Shown: positions 26,869-36,443, counted from the first letter of the stretch. The stretch is DNA of 64,000 bases from Micromonospora sp. WMMD1155 (GCF_029581275.1 NZ_CP120742.1:1276501-1340500), one strand, 5' to 3'. Numbers and translations: made by a program. Notes: generated by a model from the sequence alone, not told the origin.

Positions 26869-28038
26869 GTGTACGGCTGGACCGACCCGATGGACCCGAA
26901 CGGCGCCCCCCGGCGCGCCGAGCGGCCGACCGACGAGCCGGCCTGGCTGCACGACCGCCCGGAGCCCCGCTCGGCCTACCTGTTCGGTGACGACGCCGAC
27001 CAACCCGGCGACGACCGACGGTCGCCGCAGCAGGCCGACGGCTGGCACTCGGGCCGCCCGACGCCCGCCGACCCGGTCGACGCCCCCACCGCCGCCTGGC
27101 CGGCCCACCGCCCGGGCCGCGAGAGCGGCACCTGGGACAGCAACCACCCGGCCGAGGACACCACCGGCGGGTGGCACGCCGACAGTGACACCGCGACCAC
27201 CGGCGGGTGGCGCACCGACACCGACCCCGACACGACCGGCGGGTGGCGCACCGAGGCCGGGGCGACCGGTCGCTCCGGTGAGGGACGGCACCGCTCCCCG
27301 CGCCGCTGGCGCAAGCCGATGATGATCGGCGGTGCCGCCGCGGCGGCCACCCTCGTGGTGACCTTCGGCGTCGGCGCGCTCGCGATGCCCGGTGGTGGCG
27401 ACGGGGCCGATCAGCCGACGGCTGTCGACGACACCTTCGCCGCGACGCAGGCACCGACCGAACCACCGGCGATCGACACGCTGGCCGCCCCCTCCCCGTC
27501 GGCCGCGCCCAGCTCGGCGCAGCCGAGCCCCACGCCGAGCAAGGTCGTCAAGCCGACCCCCGCGGCGTCCCGGACCACCGCCGCGTCGCGCCGCGCGCGC
27601 AGCACCGCGCCGAGCACGACCAGCGGTTCGGGGTCCGGCGGCTCCAGCGGCACCGTCAGCTCGCAGGCCCGCGAGGTGGTGGACCTGGTCAACGCCGAGC
27701 GGGCCAAGGCCGGCTGCAAGGCGCTGACCATCGACGACAAGCTGATGACCGCCGCGCAGAAGCACAGCCAGGACCAGGCCGACCACCAGAACATGTCGCA
27801 CACGGGCAGCGACGGCAGCAACGCCGGGGTCCGGCTGGACCGGGTCGGCTACGCCTGGCGCACCTACGGCGAGAACGTGGCCTGGAACCAGAAGACACCG
27901 ACCTCCGTGATGGACGCCTGGATGAACAGCTCCGGCCACAAGGCCAACATCCTGAACTGCGCGTTCACCGAGATCGGCGTCGGCATCGCCAGCAGCAACG
28001 GGCCGTACTGGACGCAGGTCTTCGCAGCGCCGCGCTGA
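26869..28038 (+). CDS. Membrane-anchored CAP (SCP/PR1)-domain protein
   Basis: 389 residues. A long hydrophilic N-terminal region (1-150) includes three TTGGW-containing short repeats (near 98, 110 and 122). A transmembrane helix follows at about 151-173 after RRWRKP, giving type II topology. Next come a Pro/Ser/Thr/Ala-rich wall-spanning linker (180-262) and the CAP domain (265-389) with NAERAKAGCKALTIDDKL, YGENVAWN and MNSSGHKANILNCAFTEIGV. Two Cys may form a disulfide. CAP domains bind lipids or act as extracellular proteases; the role is unknown. GGAGG precedes the GTG. Confidence 0.9.
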   Translation: MYGWTDPMDPNGAPRRAERPTDEPAWLHDRPEPRSAYLFGDDADQPGDDRRSPQQADGWHSGRPTPADPVDAPTAAWPAHRPGRESGTWDSNHPAEDTTGGWHADSDTATTGGWRTDTDPDTTGGWRTEAGATGRSGEGRHRSPRRWRKPMMIGGAAAAATLVVTFGVGALAMPGGGDGADQPTAVDDTFAATQAPTEPPAIDTLAAPSPSAAPSSAQPSPTPSKVVKPTPAASRTTAASRRARSTAPSTTSGSGSGGSSGTVSSQAREVVDLVNAERAKAGCKALTIDDKLMTAAQKHSQDQADHQNMSHTGSDGSNAGVRLDRVGYAWRTYGENVAWNQKTPTSVMDAWMNSSGHKANILNCAFTEIGVGIASSNGPYWTQVFAAPR

Positions 28039-28055
28039 CCGCGCGTCGTCCGCGC

Positions 28056-28102
28056 CCCCGCGCTCGTTTGACCCGATGAGGTACGTCGGGCCGAGCGCGG
28101 GG
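28056..28102. terminator. Long hairpin after the CAP gene
   Basis: Perfect 11-bp arms CCCCGCGCTCG (28056-28066) and CGAGCGCGGGG (28092-28102) enclose a second 5-bp stem CCCGA/TCGGG. It is positioned 18 bp after the CAP stop. There is no T-tract, so it may be a weak or Rho-assisted terminator, or a processing hairpin ahead of the GH114 gene. Confidence 0.5.
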
Positions 28103-28154
28103 TCGGCGTACCGGTGCGGGCGGCGACGGGCCGCCCCGACCCCGGGAGCTGCCG

Positions 28155-28997
28155 ATGCGGATCCGGCCACGGCGACGCCCCGCCGTACGCCCGCTGCACC
28201 GCGTCGCGTCGGCGGGCATCGCGTTGCTCATGGTCGTGCCGGCGTACGGCTGCCGCCCGGCGCTCACCCCGCCCGGCGCGCCCACCGCGTGGCCGGCCGG
28301 GCAGTCCCGCCACTGGCAGTGGCAGTGGCAGCTCACCGGTCCCCTCGACCCGACGGTGGACGCGGACGTCTTCCTGCTCGACCCGGTGGCCACCACCGCC
28401 GCGCAGACCGCCGAGTTGCACTCCCGGGATCGCCGGTTGATCTGCCAGGTGCACGTCGGGTCGGTCCGCTCCGCCGACCCGGACGCCAGCCGGTTCCCGG
28501 ACGTCGTCCAGGGTGCGGCCGGGCCCCGGCCGGACAGCCGCTGGTTGGACGTCCGGAGCTGGGACGCGCTGAAACCGGTGCTGGCCGACCGGTTCCGGCT
28601 CTGCCGGGGCAAGGGCTTCGGCGCGGTCGCGCTCGCCGACACCGACGGGTACGCGTTCCGCACCGGCTTCCCACTCGACTTCGACGACCAACTGCTGTTC
28701 AACCGGAGGCTGGCCGAGCTGGCCCGCTCGTTGAGCCTCTCCCCCGGGCTGGTCAACGACGTGCCGCAGCTCGCCGCGCTGGCCCCCGACTTCGACTTCG
28801 TGGTCAACGAGGAGTGCGTGCGGCTGGCCCAGTGCGCCAAGCTGCTGCCGTTCGCCGACGCCGGCAAGCCGGTCTTCCACGTGGAGTACACCGGCACGAC
28901 CGACGACTTCTGTGTGACCACGGTCGGCTACGGCTTCGCCTCGATCCGGAAGGACCGCGCGTTGGACGCCTCCCGGGAGGCCTGCCCGCTGCCCTGA
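28155..28997 (+). CDS. GH114-like endo-alpha-1,4-polygalactosaminidase lipoprotein
   Basis: 280 residues. An N-terminal signal with Cys33 (LLMVVPAYGC, a weak lipobox) is followed by a GH114/TIM-barrel domain: WQWQLTGPLD, ICQVHVGSVR, SRWLDVRSWDALKPVL, RLCRGKGFGAVALADTDGYA, TGFPLDFDDQLLFNRRLAEL, DFDFVVNEECVRL and KPVFHVEYTG. The order of blocks matches the family. The usual E-P-D-N-x-D-G-Y active-site strand reads A-L-A-D-T-D-G-Y here, so the specificity or activity may differ. It probably acts on an amino-sugar polymer at the cell surface. Confidence 0.82.
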   Translation: MRIRPRRRPAVRPLHRVASAGIALLMVVPAYGCRPALTPPGAPTAWPAGQSRHWQWQWQLTGPLDPTVDADVFLLDPVATTAAQTAELHSRDRRLICQVHVGSVRSADPDASRFPDVVQGAAGPRPDSRWLDVRSWDALKPVLADRFRLCRGKGFGAVALADTDGYAFRTGFPLDFDDQLLFNRRLAELARSLSLSPGLVNDVPQLAALAPDFDFVVNEECVRLAQCAKLLPFADAGKPVFHVEYTGTTDDFCVTTVGYGFASIRKDRALDASREACPLP

Positions 28998-29007
28998 GCC
29001 TGCTGCC

Positions 29008-29035
29008 GGGCCGGGCCGCGGTCGCGACCCGGCCC
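29008..29035. terminator. Convergent hairpin between GH114 and MMPL genes
   Basis: GGGCCGGG (29008-29015) and CCCGGCCC (29028-29035) with a 12-nt loop, between two convergent genes. It could serve both; no T-tract. Confidence 0.4.
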
Positions 29036-29048
29036 AGCACGCTCGACG

Positions 29049-31271
29049 TCAGGGCACCGGCACCAACTGCGGGGTGGGGGCCGGCGGGTCGCTGGGCGCG
29101 GCCTCCTGCGGACGCGGGCGCAGGAAGCGCGGGGCCCACCAGTTGGCGTCGCCCAGCATGGTCATCAGTGCCGGCAACACCACTCCCCGGATGATCGTGG
29201 CGTCCAGCAGGATCGCCGCCGCGAGGCCGATGCCGAGCTGCTTCATGTCGATCGTGCTCAGCGTGGCGAAGATCGAGAAGACCCCGACCATCACGACCGC
29301 CGCGCTGGTCACGACCCCGGCCGACGAGGTGATCCCGTACGACACCGCGTCGCGGTTGGGCATGCCGGACCGGATCGCCTCGCGGATCCGGCTGACCACG
29401 AAGACGTGGTAGTCCATCGAGAGGCCGAAGAGGACCACGAAGAGGAACAGCGGCAACCAGGACACGATGGCACCCATCGACGTGAAGCCGAGCAGTCCCT
29501 CGGCCCACTCACCCTGGAAGACCAGCACCAGCAGCCCGTACGCGGCACCGGCGGAGAGCAGGTTCAGCGCGATCGAACTCGCCGCGACCACCACCGACCG
29601 GAAGGTGAAGACCATGACCAGGAAGGTCAGCACCAGCACGAAGCCCATCACCAGCGGCAATTTGTCCCGGACGTGGGCCGCGTAGTCCTCGCTGTCGGCG
29701 ACGCTGCCACCGACCGCGTACTCGACGCCGGGGATGCCCCGCAACCCGGCCGGGACCAGATCCTCGCGCAGCTTCTCCAGCGACTGCACCGACCGGTCGT
29801 CCCGGCTGGCGTACGGGGTGGCGACGTCCAGCACCGACACCTGCCGGTCGGCCGACACCTCGATCTTCGGGCCGTCCGCCTCGACCGGGGCGAACAGCGG
29901 ATCGCCGGCCGCGCGGCCGGACAGGTCGGTGAGGGCGGCGCGTACCCGGTCGGCCTGCTCGGCCGGTGCCCGCACGGCCACCACGTGGTTGGTGCCGGTG
30001 CTCGGGAACGCGGCGGTGAGCCGGTCGTACGCCTGCATGGCCGGTGTGGTGCGCGGCAGGTCCTCCATACCGGGGAACTTCAGCTTCATACCGAGCGCCG
30101 GCGCGGCCAGCGCGAGCAGCAGTCCGACCGAGATGACGAGCGTCGCCACCGGCGCACGCAGCGCGGGCCGGAGCACCGCGGGAAAGAGCCGGGGCGCGCG
30201 GGGCTGGCCGTGTCGGCCGGTGCGCGGCGCGGTCAGCCGCCAGAGCAGCGGCACCCGGGGCCGGTCGACCCAGCGGCCCAGCCTGGCCAGCAGGGCGGGC
30301 AGCACCGTCAACGAACCGGTCACCGCGACGGCGACCACCAGGATCGAGCCGACCGCGAGGGACGAGAACACCACGTCACCGGCGAGCAGCAGCCCGGCCA
30401 TCGAGATCATCACCGCGAGGCCGGACACCACCACGGCGTGACCGGACGTCTCCGCCGCGATCTCCACGGCGTCGAGGCCGGAACGGCCCTTGGCGCGTTC
30501 CTCCCGCTCCCGACGGATGTAGAACAGCGAGTAGTCGACCCCGACCGCCATACCGATCAGCAGGATCACCGGTGCCGTGGTGTCGGTCGCGGGCACCAGG
30601 TGCGAGGCGAGGGTGGACAGACCCATCGCGGCGGCGACCGACGAGAGCGCCAGCAGCACCGGCACACTGGCCGCGATCAACGCCCCGAACGCGATGATCA
30701 GGATCGCCAGGGTGACCGGCAGGCTGAGCAGTTCGGCACGCTCGAAGTCCTTGCCCAGCGTGTCGTCGAGGGCCTGACCGATCGATGGCCCGCCGACCTG
30801 TTCCACGCGTACCTGCGGATGCGCCGCCTGCACGCTGGCGGTGGCGTCGCGCAACGGCTGCACCCGCTCCGACGCCGTCTCCGGGTCACCGGACATGGTG
30901 ACCGGCACCAGCAGCGCCGAACCGTCGCGGGCGGTGACCGGCTGCCCCACCGCGGCCACCCCGACGACCGTGCGCAGCCGGGCCGCCGCGTCGTCGGCGG
31001 CTGCCGTGGCCGCCGCCCGGTCCAGCGCACCGCCGCGAGAGGTGATCAGGACGTTGTCCACGGCCGGGTCGTCGAAGTCGGCGGCGTCCACGATCAGGCC
31101 CGCCCGCCCCGCCTCACCGATGGCCTGGTCACCGCTGGTGGCCTCGTTGAGACCAGCGGCGTTGCCGCCGACGAAGCACACCGCCACGAACACCGCCCAC
31201 AGCGCGATCGCCCGCCACGGGTGCTCGGCGCTCCACCGCGCCAACCGCACCGTCACCGGTCTTCTCCGCAT
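29049..31271 (-). CDS. MMPL-family RND transporter
   Basis: 740 residues from the ATG at 31271, which has AGGGGGAG in front; an in-frame GTG at 31289 is possible. Layout is TM1, a large extracytoplasmic loop (about 40-185), five helices, a second loop, and a final block of helices. Two MMPL signatures are visible (VGVDYSLFYIRREREE and FGLSMDYHVFVVSRIREAI), each with the Asp-Tyr pair used in proton coupling. Such proteins export lipids, siderophores or drugs. No regulator or partner gene is adjacent. The 31272-31494 gap holds nothing recognisable. Confidence 0.92.
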   Translation of the reverse strand: MRRRPVTVRLARWSAEHPWRAIALWAVFVAVCFVGGNAAGLNEATSGDQAIGEAGRAGLIVDAADFDDPAVDNVLITSRGGALDRAAATAAADDAAARLRTVVGVAAVGQPVTARDGSALLVPVTMSGDPETASERVQPLRDATASVQAAHPQVRVEQVGGPSIGQALDDTLGKDFERAELLSLPVTLAILIIAFGALIAASVPVLLALSSVAAAMGLSTLASHLVPATDTTAPVILLIGMAVGVDYSLFYIRREREERAKGRSGLDAVEIAAETSGHAVVVSGLAVMISMAGLLLAGDVVFSSLAVGSILVVAVAVTGSLTVLPALLARLGRWVDRPRVPLLWRLTAPRTGRHGQPRAPRLFPAVLRPALRAPVATLVISVGLLLALAAPALGMKLKFPGMEDLPRTTPAMQAYDRLTAAFPSTGTNHVVAVRAPAEQADRVRAALTDLSGRAAGDPLFAPVEADGPKIEVSADRQVSVLDVATPYASRDDRSVQSLEKLREDLVPAGLRGIPGVEYAVGGSVADSEDYAAHVRDKLPLVMGFVLVLTFLVMVFTFRSVVVAASSIALNLLSAGAAYGLLVLVFQGEWAEGLLGFTSMGAIVSWLPLFLFVVLFGLSMDYHVFVVSRIREAIRSGMPNRDAVSYGITSSAGVVTSAAVVMVGVFSIFATLSTIDMKQLGIGLAAAILLDATIIRGVVLPALMTMLGDANWWAPRFLRPRPQEAAPSDPPAPTPQLVPVP

Positions 31272-31494
31272 CTCGGCTCCCCCTGTCACGTCAGCCCCCC
31301 GGTCAACGGTGCTGACGTTAGGGGCGTGACGAGGCAGTCACATCGGGGATCGGCCCCGGCCCACCCCGGAAACCCCGGGTGGGCCGACGGGGGTCGGCCC
31401 GGCGGGCATCAACCCACGAATCGGACGTACGCCGGGGTACGGCCCGGAGCGGTCCGCCGCGACCCGCCGATGCCGCCCCGGAGTCGACTCCGGG

Positions 31495-32352
31495 TCATCC
31501 CCGAAGGGAACCCCGGGGCCGCGGTTGGCAGCGCGGGCAGCTGTACGAGGACCGGTTCATGAACGCCTCGCGGCGGATCGGCGTACCGCACCGGCGGCAC
31601 GGCTCACCCTCACGGCCGTACGCGTTGAGCGCCCGGTCGAAGTAACCGCTCTCTCCGTTGACGTTGACGTAGAGGGCGTCGAAGCTGGTGCCGCCCTCAC
31701 GGATCGCCTCGCCGAGCACGTCGCGGACATGGCCGAGCAGGCGCTGCGCGGCCGGGCCGGTCAGCGCGTCGGTGGGTCGCCCGCCGTGCAGTCGAGCCCG
31801 CCAGAGCGCCTCGTCGGCGTAGATGTTGCCCACCCCGGAGATCAGGGTCTGGTCGAGCAGGGCCCGTTTCACCTCGGTGTGCCGGCGACGCAGCGCGGCG
31901 ACGAACCCCGCGTCGGAGAACGCCGGGTCGATCGGATCACGGGCGATGTGTGCGATCTCGTCGGGCAGCTCGGCTCCGCCTTCGCTCACCGAGAGCCCAC
32001 CGAACGTGCGTTGGTCGACGAAACGCAGCTCCGGCCCGTCGTCGGCGAACCGGAACCGGACCCGCAGATGGGTCTCGTCGACGGTGCCGGACGGTTGGAG
32101 CAGCATCTGACCGGACATGCCGAGGTGACCGACTATCGCGTCGCCGCTGTCCAGTGGCAGCCACAGGTACTTGCCGCGACGGCGGGCGTCGAGCACCGTC
32201 CGACCGGCGAGCACGTCGGCGAAGTGCACGTCACCGGGAACGTGCCGGCGGACCGCACGCGGGTGACGGACCTCGACCGAGACGATCCGGCGGCCGACGA
32301 CCCACTCGGCCAGCCCCTGCCGGACGGTCTCGACCTCGGGCAGCTCAGGCAC
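31495..32352 (-). CDS. mutM: Formamidopyrimidine-DNA glycosylase (Fpg/MutM)
   Basis: 285 residues from the GTG at 32352: after the initiator, [13 protein letters not shown] gives the catalytic N-terminal Pro and Glu. The catalytic Lys lies in [11 protein letters not shown], the H2TH motif in [19 protein letters not shown], and the C-terminal zinc finger is C-R-R-C ... C-P-R-C. It removes 8-oxoguanine from DNA. The start lies inside the end of rnc (8-base overlap), so the two are coupled, as in most actinobacteria. Confidence 0.96.
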   Translation of the reverse strand: MPELPEVETVRQGLAEWVVGRRIVSVEVRHPRAVRRHVPGDVHFADVLAGRTVLDARRRGKYLWLPLDSGDAIVGHLGMSGQMLLQPSGTVDETHLRVRFRFADDGPELRFVDQRTFGGLSVSEGGAELPDEIAHIARDPIDPAFSDAGFVAALRRRHTEVKRALLDQTLISGVGNIYADEALWRARLHGGRPTDALTGPAAQRLLGHVRDVLGEAIREGGTSFDALYVNVNGESGYFDRALNAYGREGEPCRRCGTPIRREAFMNRSSYSCPRCQPRPRGSLRG

Positions 32353-33283
32353 GCCGCGACCCGGTCTCGTGGCCGTCGGCGCCCCCGGCCGGCAGGGCCT
32401 GCGCCAGGTGGTCGGCCTGCTCGGCCTGAGCTGCCCGCTCGGCGCGTTCCAGCGGACCGACCGACTCGTCGCCGGTCCGCCCGGCACCGTTGGTCTGCGC
32501 GGCGCCGTTGGCCTGCCCGCCCTGGCTGGTCGGGGCGGCACCATTGGTCTGGCCCTCGTCGCCGTTCTGGCCGTTCTGCTCGGCGAGCGTCCGCCAGGCG
32601 GCCTCGGCGGCGCGCTGCTCGGCCTCCTTCTTGCTGCGCCCCTCGGCACCGCCGTACCGGTTGCCGGCCACCACCACCCAGGCGGTGAAGGTCTTCAGAT
32701 GATCAGGGCCGGTGCCCTCGATCCGGTACTCCGGAACACCCAGCCCGAGCGCCGCCGTCAGCTCCTGCAGGCTGGTCTTCCAGTCCAGCGCGGCCCCCCG
32801 ACCGGCCGACTCGGCCATCAACGGGTCGAACAGCCGGTGGATGACGATGCCCGTCGTGTCCAACCCGTACTGGAGGTAGATCGCGCCGAGCAGCGCCTCC
32901 AGCGTGTCGGCGAGGATGCTCGCCTTGTCCCGGCCGCCGGTGGTCTCCTCGCCCTTGCCGAGCAGCAGGTACGCGCCGAGCCCGTCCGGACCCAGACCAC
33001 GGGCCACGTCCGCCAACGCCCGCATGTTGACCACGCTGGCCCGCAGCTTGGCCAACTGCCCCTCGGGCAGGTCCGGGTGGTTGTGGAACAGCGCCGTGGT
33101 GATCACCACGCCGAGCACCGAGTCGCCGAGGAACTCCAGGCGCTCGTTGGTGGGCAGCCCACCGTTCTCGTACGCGTACGAGCGGTGGGTCAGCGCGCGC
33201 TGGAGCAGCTCGGGTTCGAGGCTCACGCCGAAAGCCGCTTCCAGGTGACTGACGGACACCCGCCGCCTCTTGTCGTTGCTCAT
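32345..33283 (-). CDS. rnc: Ribonuclease III
   Basis: 312 residues from the ATG at 33283. The RNase III signature [13 protein letters not shown] is near residue 40, with the second acidic cluster [12 protein letters not shown]. The dsRNA-binding domain spans about 160-230 ([20 protein letters not shown] ... [14 protein letters not shown]). The last ~80 residues are an unusual low-complexity tail rich in Gly/Asn/Gln/Thr/Ala ([19 protein letters not shown]) ending in charged residues, absent from the core family. ATGA overlap with plsX upstream. Confidence 0.95.
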   Translation of the reverse strand: MSNDKRRRVSVSHLEAAFGVSLEPELLQRALTHRSYAYENGGLPTNERLEFLGDSVLGVVITTALFHNHPDLPEGQLAKLRASVVNMRALADVARGLGPDGLGAYLLLGKGEETTGGRDKASILADTLEALLGAIYLQYGLDTTGIVIHRLFDPLMAESAGRGAALDWKTSLQELTAALGLGVPEYRIEGTGPDHLKTFTAWVVVAGNRYGGAEGRSKKEAEQRAAEAAWRTLAEQNGQNGDEGQTNGAAPTSQGGQANGAAQTNGAGRTGDESVGPLERAERAAQAEQADHLAQALPAGGADGHETGSRRA

Positions 33284-34365
33284 GATGTGCGTACCTCGGT
33301 GTCGGTGGAACGGTTGGTGCGGTCCGTCACGGCGTCGCCGTCGAGCAACGCGGAGACCAGATCGGTGGCGCGCCGACGCCACAGGTGAGCGGCGAGGGCG
33401 ATGCCGGAGGCGACGTCGCCGGCGCGGGCGGAACCGTGGCAGACGACCACCGTCCCCGCCACGCCCAGGAGGGCGGCGGCGCGGGGAGCGCCACCTTCGG
33501 CGGGAGGACCGCCGGCCATGGCGTACGCGCCCTCGATGGCCTTGAGCAGCACGTTACCGGTGAAGCCGTCGGTGACGACCACGTCGGCGCGCGCGCCGAG
33601 GGTCACGTCGTACCCCTCGACCAGGCCGACGTAGCGCGCCCCGGCGGGGAGCGGCTCGACGGTGAGCAACGGGTCGGTGGCCCGACGGACCCGGTCCCCC
33701 TTGCCGGCCTCGGTGCCGACCGACAGCAGCCCGACCCGGGGCGCGGAGATCGAGTGGGCCACCGCGGCGTAGGCGGCGCCGAGGACGGCGTGCCGGGCGA
33801 GGGTGGCCGGGCGGGGCTCCAGGGAGCCACCGACATCGAGCAGGACGACCGGCCCGGCCACGGCGGGCAGGGTGGCGACCAGGGCGGGTTGGCGGATCTC
33901 CGGCCAGCGGCCGAGGCCGAGAACGGCAGCGGTGACGGTGGCACCGGTGGCACCGGCGGACACCAGAGCGTCGGCGGTGCCGTCGCGGACGGCGGTGACC
34001 GCGGCGCGGACGGTGCTCTCCGCGCGGGCGGCGCTGGGGTGGTCGGCCATGCCGACCACGTCGCGGACGGGCCGCACCGCGACCCGGACGCGCTGCGCCG
34101 GATCGAGCTCAGCGATCAACTCGTCGGCGACCTCGGCCGGGCCGACGAGGAGCAGGTGCAGATCAGGGTCGGCGCGCATGGCCCGCAGAGCGCCGTCAAC
34201 CACGACGGCGGGAGCGTCGTCCCCGCCGAGGAGGTCAACGGCGATCCGCGCGGTGCCCGGCTCCACGGGAACGCCGGCCGGAGTCGGCCGGGCGTCGGAG
34301 GGAGCCGGGGCACCGGGCGAATGCCAGGATGCGCGCGCCGCCCGACCTGAGGTCGGGGGCGTCAC
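33280..34365 (-). CDS. plsX: Phosphate acyltransferase PlsX
   Basis: 361 residues with an N-terminal extension of about 38 residues before [20 protein letters not shown], the PlsX start motif (usually AVDAMGGD). Downstream [20 protein letters not shown] and [17 protein letters not shown] are family blocks. PlsX makes acyl-phosphate from acyl-ACP for phospholipid synthesis; plsC and gpsA of the same pathway are also in this window. The true start may be internal. The order rpmF-plsX-rnc is widespread in bacteria. Confidence 0.9.
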   Translation of the reverse strand: MTPPTSGRAARASWHSPGAPAPSDARPTPAGVPVEPGTARIAVDLLGGDDAPAVVVDGALRAMRADPDLHLLLVGPAEVADELIAELDPAQRVRVAVRPVRDVVGMADHPSAARAESTVRAAVTAVRDGTADALVSAGATGATVTAAVLGLGRWPEIRQPALVATLPAVAGPVVLLDVGGSLEPRPATLARHAVLGAAYAAVAHSISAPRVGLLSVGTEAGKGDRVRRATDPLLTVEPLPAGARYVGLVEGYDVTLGARADVVVTDGFTGNVLLKAIEGAYAMAGGPPAEGGAPRAAALLGVAGTVVVCHGSARAGDVASGIALAAHLWRRRATDLVSALLDGDAVTDRTNRSTDTEVRTS

Positions 34366-34377
34366 TGGGCGTCCAGG

Positions 34378-34551
34378 TCAGACCTCGAGAACCTGGCGGC
34401 CGTTGTAGGTGCCGCAGACGGAGCAGGCGGCGTGCGGCAGCTTCGGGGACTTGCACTGCGGGCACGCAACGGTCGCGACCACGGTCGCCTTCCAGTTCGC
34501 CCGGCGGGACCGGGTGTTGCTGCGCGACATCTTGCGCTTCGGGACGGCCAC
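34378..34551 (-). CDS. rpmF: 50S ribosomal protein L32 (zinc-binding form)
   Basis: 57 residues from a GTG: MAVPKRKMSRSNTRSRRA is the L32 signature. The Cys pairs C-P-Q-C and C-S-V-C form the zinc ribbon, so this is the Cys-plus (zinc-replete) version. It lies 5 bp after the DUF177 gene, the usual arrangement (yceD-rpmF), and is followed by plsX. Confidence 0.96.
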   Translation of the reverse strand: MAVPKRKMSRSNTRSRRANWKATVVATVACPQCKSPKLPHAACSVCGTYNGRQVLEV

Positions 34552-34556
34552 GGTTC

Positions 34557-35120
34557 TTACTCCTCTGTAACGGTCAGTTGCGACAGGCCCGCCCAACGCG
34601 GGTCGATCTGCTGGTGACTGTGGTCGGCCGGCAGATCGTCCCAGTGCGCCCCGCATTCGGGGCACAGTCCTGGGCAGTCCTCCCGGCAGAGCGGGTTGGT
34701 CGGCAGCGTGAGCACCAACGCGTCCCGCAGCGCCGGCTCCAGGTCGATCAGATCGCCCTGCATCCGGCCCACCTCGTCCTCGTCGGTCGTGGCGTCCGTG
34801 GTGCTGTCCTCGTACGCGTACAGCTCCTGGATCGTCACGCCCATCGAGTCGTTGATCTCGCGCAGGCAACGGCCGCACTCGCCCTTGACGGGACCGGTGA
34901 TGGTCCCGGAGACGAGCACGCCCTCGGACACCGACTGCAACCTCAGATCGAGGTCGAGATCCGCACCCTCCGGCACGCCGATCATCTCCACACCGAGGTC
35001 CGCCGGTGCCGGCACGACCCGCTTGACCTCACGCAACGCGCCAGGGCGGCGCGGCAGGTCCCTCGTGTCGAGGACCAGCGGCGACCTGGGGTTGAGTGTC
35101 GATGGCGAGTGCTTGGGCAT
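34557..35120 (-). CDS. DUF177 (YceD) protein, 23S rRNA accumulation factor
   Basis: 187 residues. Family features: LVLDTRDLPRRPGALREV at the start, the first Cys pair GECGRCLREI, and the second set CREDCPGLCPECGAHWDD. YceD/DUF177 is required for normal 23S rRNA levels in E. coli and plants and is almost always upstream of rpmF, as here. It heads the run DUF177-rpmF-plsX-rnc-mutM and is separated from sepIVA by a terminator-like hairpin. Confidence 0.93.
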   Translation of the reverse strand: MPKHSPSTLNPRSPLVLDTRDLPRRPGALREVKRVVPAPADLGVEMIGVPEGADLDLDLRLQSVSEGVLVSGTITGPVKGECGRCLREINDSMGVTIQELYAYEDSTTDATTDEDEVGRMQGDLIDLEPALRDALVLTLPTNPLCREDCPGLCPECGAHWDDLPADHSHQQIDPRWAGLSQLTVTEE

Positions 35121-35149
35121 AGTTAGACTCCGGCCGGTGAGAGGCCGAC

Positions 35150-35187
35150 AAAAAAGGTTACCTGGACGACCGCCGGACCGTCGAACC
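35150..35187 (-). terminator. Probable intrinsic terminator after sepIVA
   Basis: On the minus strand a two-part stem (GGTT/AACC and GACG/CGTC around a GTCCGGCGGT loop) is followed directly by six T residues. This would end the sepIVA transcript and separate it from the DUF177-rpmF-plsX operon. Confidence 0.5.
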
Positions 35188-35231
35188 GGGGGCGACGCCT
35201 GCGGCGAGAATGTCGGCTGGTGAGGTGCCGC

Positions 35232-35729
35232 TCAGAAGGGTAGCGGGCGTTCCGCCTCGTCCCCAGCGAACGTGCCGATCTCCCGCAGGGCGTGCATCTT
35301 GTCCCGGCCGCGCTCTATCGAGGCCAGCGCCCGGGTGAGGAACTGCTCGAAGTTGGCCAGCGCGGTGTCGACGTAGTCGTCGACCTCCTCACGCAGCCGC
35401 TGCGCCTCGGCCCGGGCCTCGGCGATGATCCGGGCACCCTCGTGCTCGGCCGACACGGTGATCTCGTTCACCGAGACCAGGCGGGCGTGTTCTGCCTCAC
35501 CCTCGCTGATGATCCGGTCCGCCTCGCGCTTGCCGGCCTCCATGATCTTGTCCCGCTCCTCCAGGAGCGCGGCGGCACGACGCAGGTCGGCAGGGAGGTC
35601 GGCACGTATCTCGTCGAGGGCCGCGATCGTCTCGCCCCGGTCGACCATGCAGTTGTTGCGCGACATCGGGACGGAGCGGGCCTGCTCCACCATGGCGATC
35701 AGTTCGTCGATGCGATCGAGCGGGTCCAC
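35232..35729 (-). CDS. sepIVA: SepIVA-like coiled-coil cell-division/cell-envelope factor
   Basis: 165 residues from the GTG at 35729 (VDPLDRIDELIAMVEQARSV), with AGGAG upstream. The whole protein is a long helix rich in Ala/Glu/Arg (LRRAAALLEERDKIMEAGKR, EAEHARLVS, ARAEAQRLREEVDDYVDTAL), DivIVA-like. Position between the coaD side and DUF177/rnc matches Rv2927c/MSMEG_2416 (SepIVA), an essential septation factor of mycobacteria. Orthology is inferred from synteny and architecture; some annotations call this family an F0 subunit B-like protein. Confidence 0.75.
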   Translation of the reverse strand: MDPLDRIDELIAMVEQARSVPMSRNNCMVDRGETIAALDEIRADLPADLRRAAALLEERDKIMEAGKREADRIISEGEAEHARLVSVNEITVSAEHEGARIIAEARAEAQRLREEVDDYVDTALANFEQFLTRALASIERGRDKMHALREIGTFAGDEAERPLPF

Positions 35730-35960
35730 CGGTACCTCACTCCTGTCGTTCTTCGGCCGACCTCCATGATGCGGGCTACGGCCGTTCCCCGCGCCACCAA
35801 TCATGGCGTGCCCGCCCCACCCGCGCCCCATCCACCCCAACCCGGCGCGTCGCGACATCGTCACCCGGCGCCCACCGTGCCCGTACTCTTGCCTCGAATT
35901 CGCGCAAAAGGGGCGGGAGGGCGACCCGGGCGCTGCGACCGCCGCCAGGGAGCGAGCGGA

Positions 35961-36443
35961 TCAGCTCCGGGGGCCGAGCCGGGCCTGGAGGGCTTTACGG
36001 ACCGGGTCGGGGACGTGCGCGGAGATGTCGCCGCCCCACTTGGCCACGTCCTTGACGAGGCTCGACGAGAGGAACGAGTAGAGCGGGTTGGTCGGCATGA
36101 ACAACGTCTCGACGCCCGCCAGCCCGATGTTCATCTGGGCCATCTGCAACTCGTAGTCGAAGTCGCTGACCGCCCGCAGACCCTTGATCAGCACACTCGC
36201 CTGCTGGGCCCGGCAGAAGTCCACCAGCAGCCCCCGGAACGACTCGACCCGCACGTTCCCGTACGACGAGGTCACCTCGCGGAGCATGTCGATCCGCTCC
36301 TCGACGGTGAACAGGCCACTCTTCGACTGGTTCACCAGCACACCGACGATCACCTCGTCGAAGAGCCGACTGGCCCGCCCGACGATGTCGAGGTGTCCGT
36401 TGGTGACCGGATCGAACGAACCGGGGCACACCGCACGTCTCAT
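35961..36443 (-). CDS. coaD: Phosphopantetheine adenylyltransferase
   Basis: 160 residues, normal CoaD size, from the ATG at 36443: RRAVCPGSFDPVTNGHLDIV contains the (T/N)xGH nucleotidyltransferase motif. YSFLSSSLVKDVAKWGGDIS is the C-terminal ATP-binding signature (SSSxVR/K). It makes dephospho-CoA. ATGA overlap with the upstream rsmD stop shows coupling. The gap 35730-35960 to sepIVA holds only a possible minus-strand promoter (TTGCGC-16-TACGGG near 35890). Confidence 0.96.
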   Translation of the reverse strand: MRRAVCPGSFDPVTNGHLDIVGRASRLFDEVIVGVLVNQSKSGLFTVEERIDMLREVTSSYGNVRVESFRGLLVDFCRAQQASVLIKGLRAVSDFDYELQMAQMNIGLAGVETLFMPTNPLYSFLSSSLVKDVAKWGGDISAHVPDPVRKALQARLGPRS

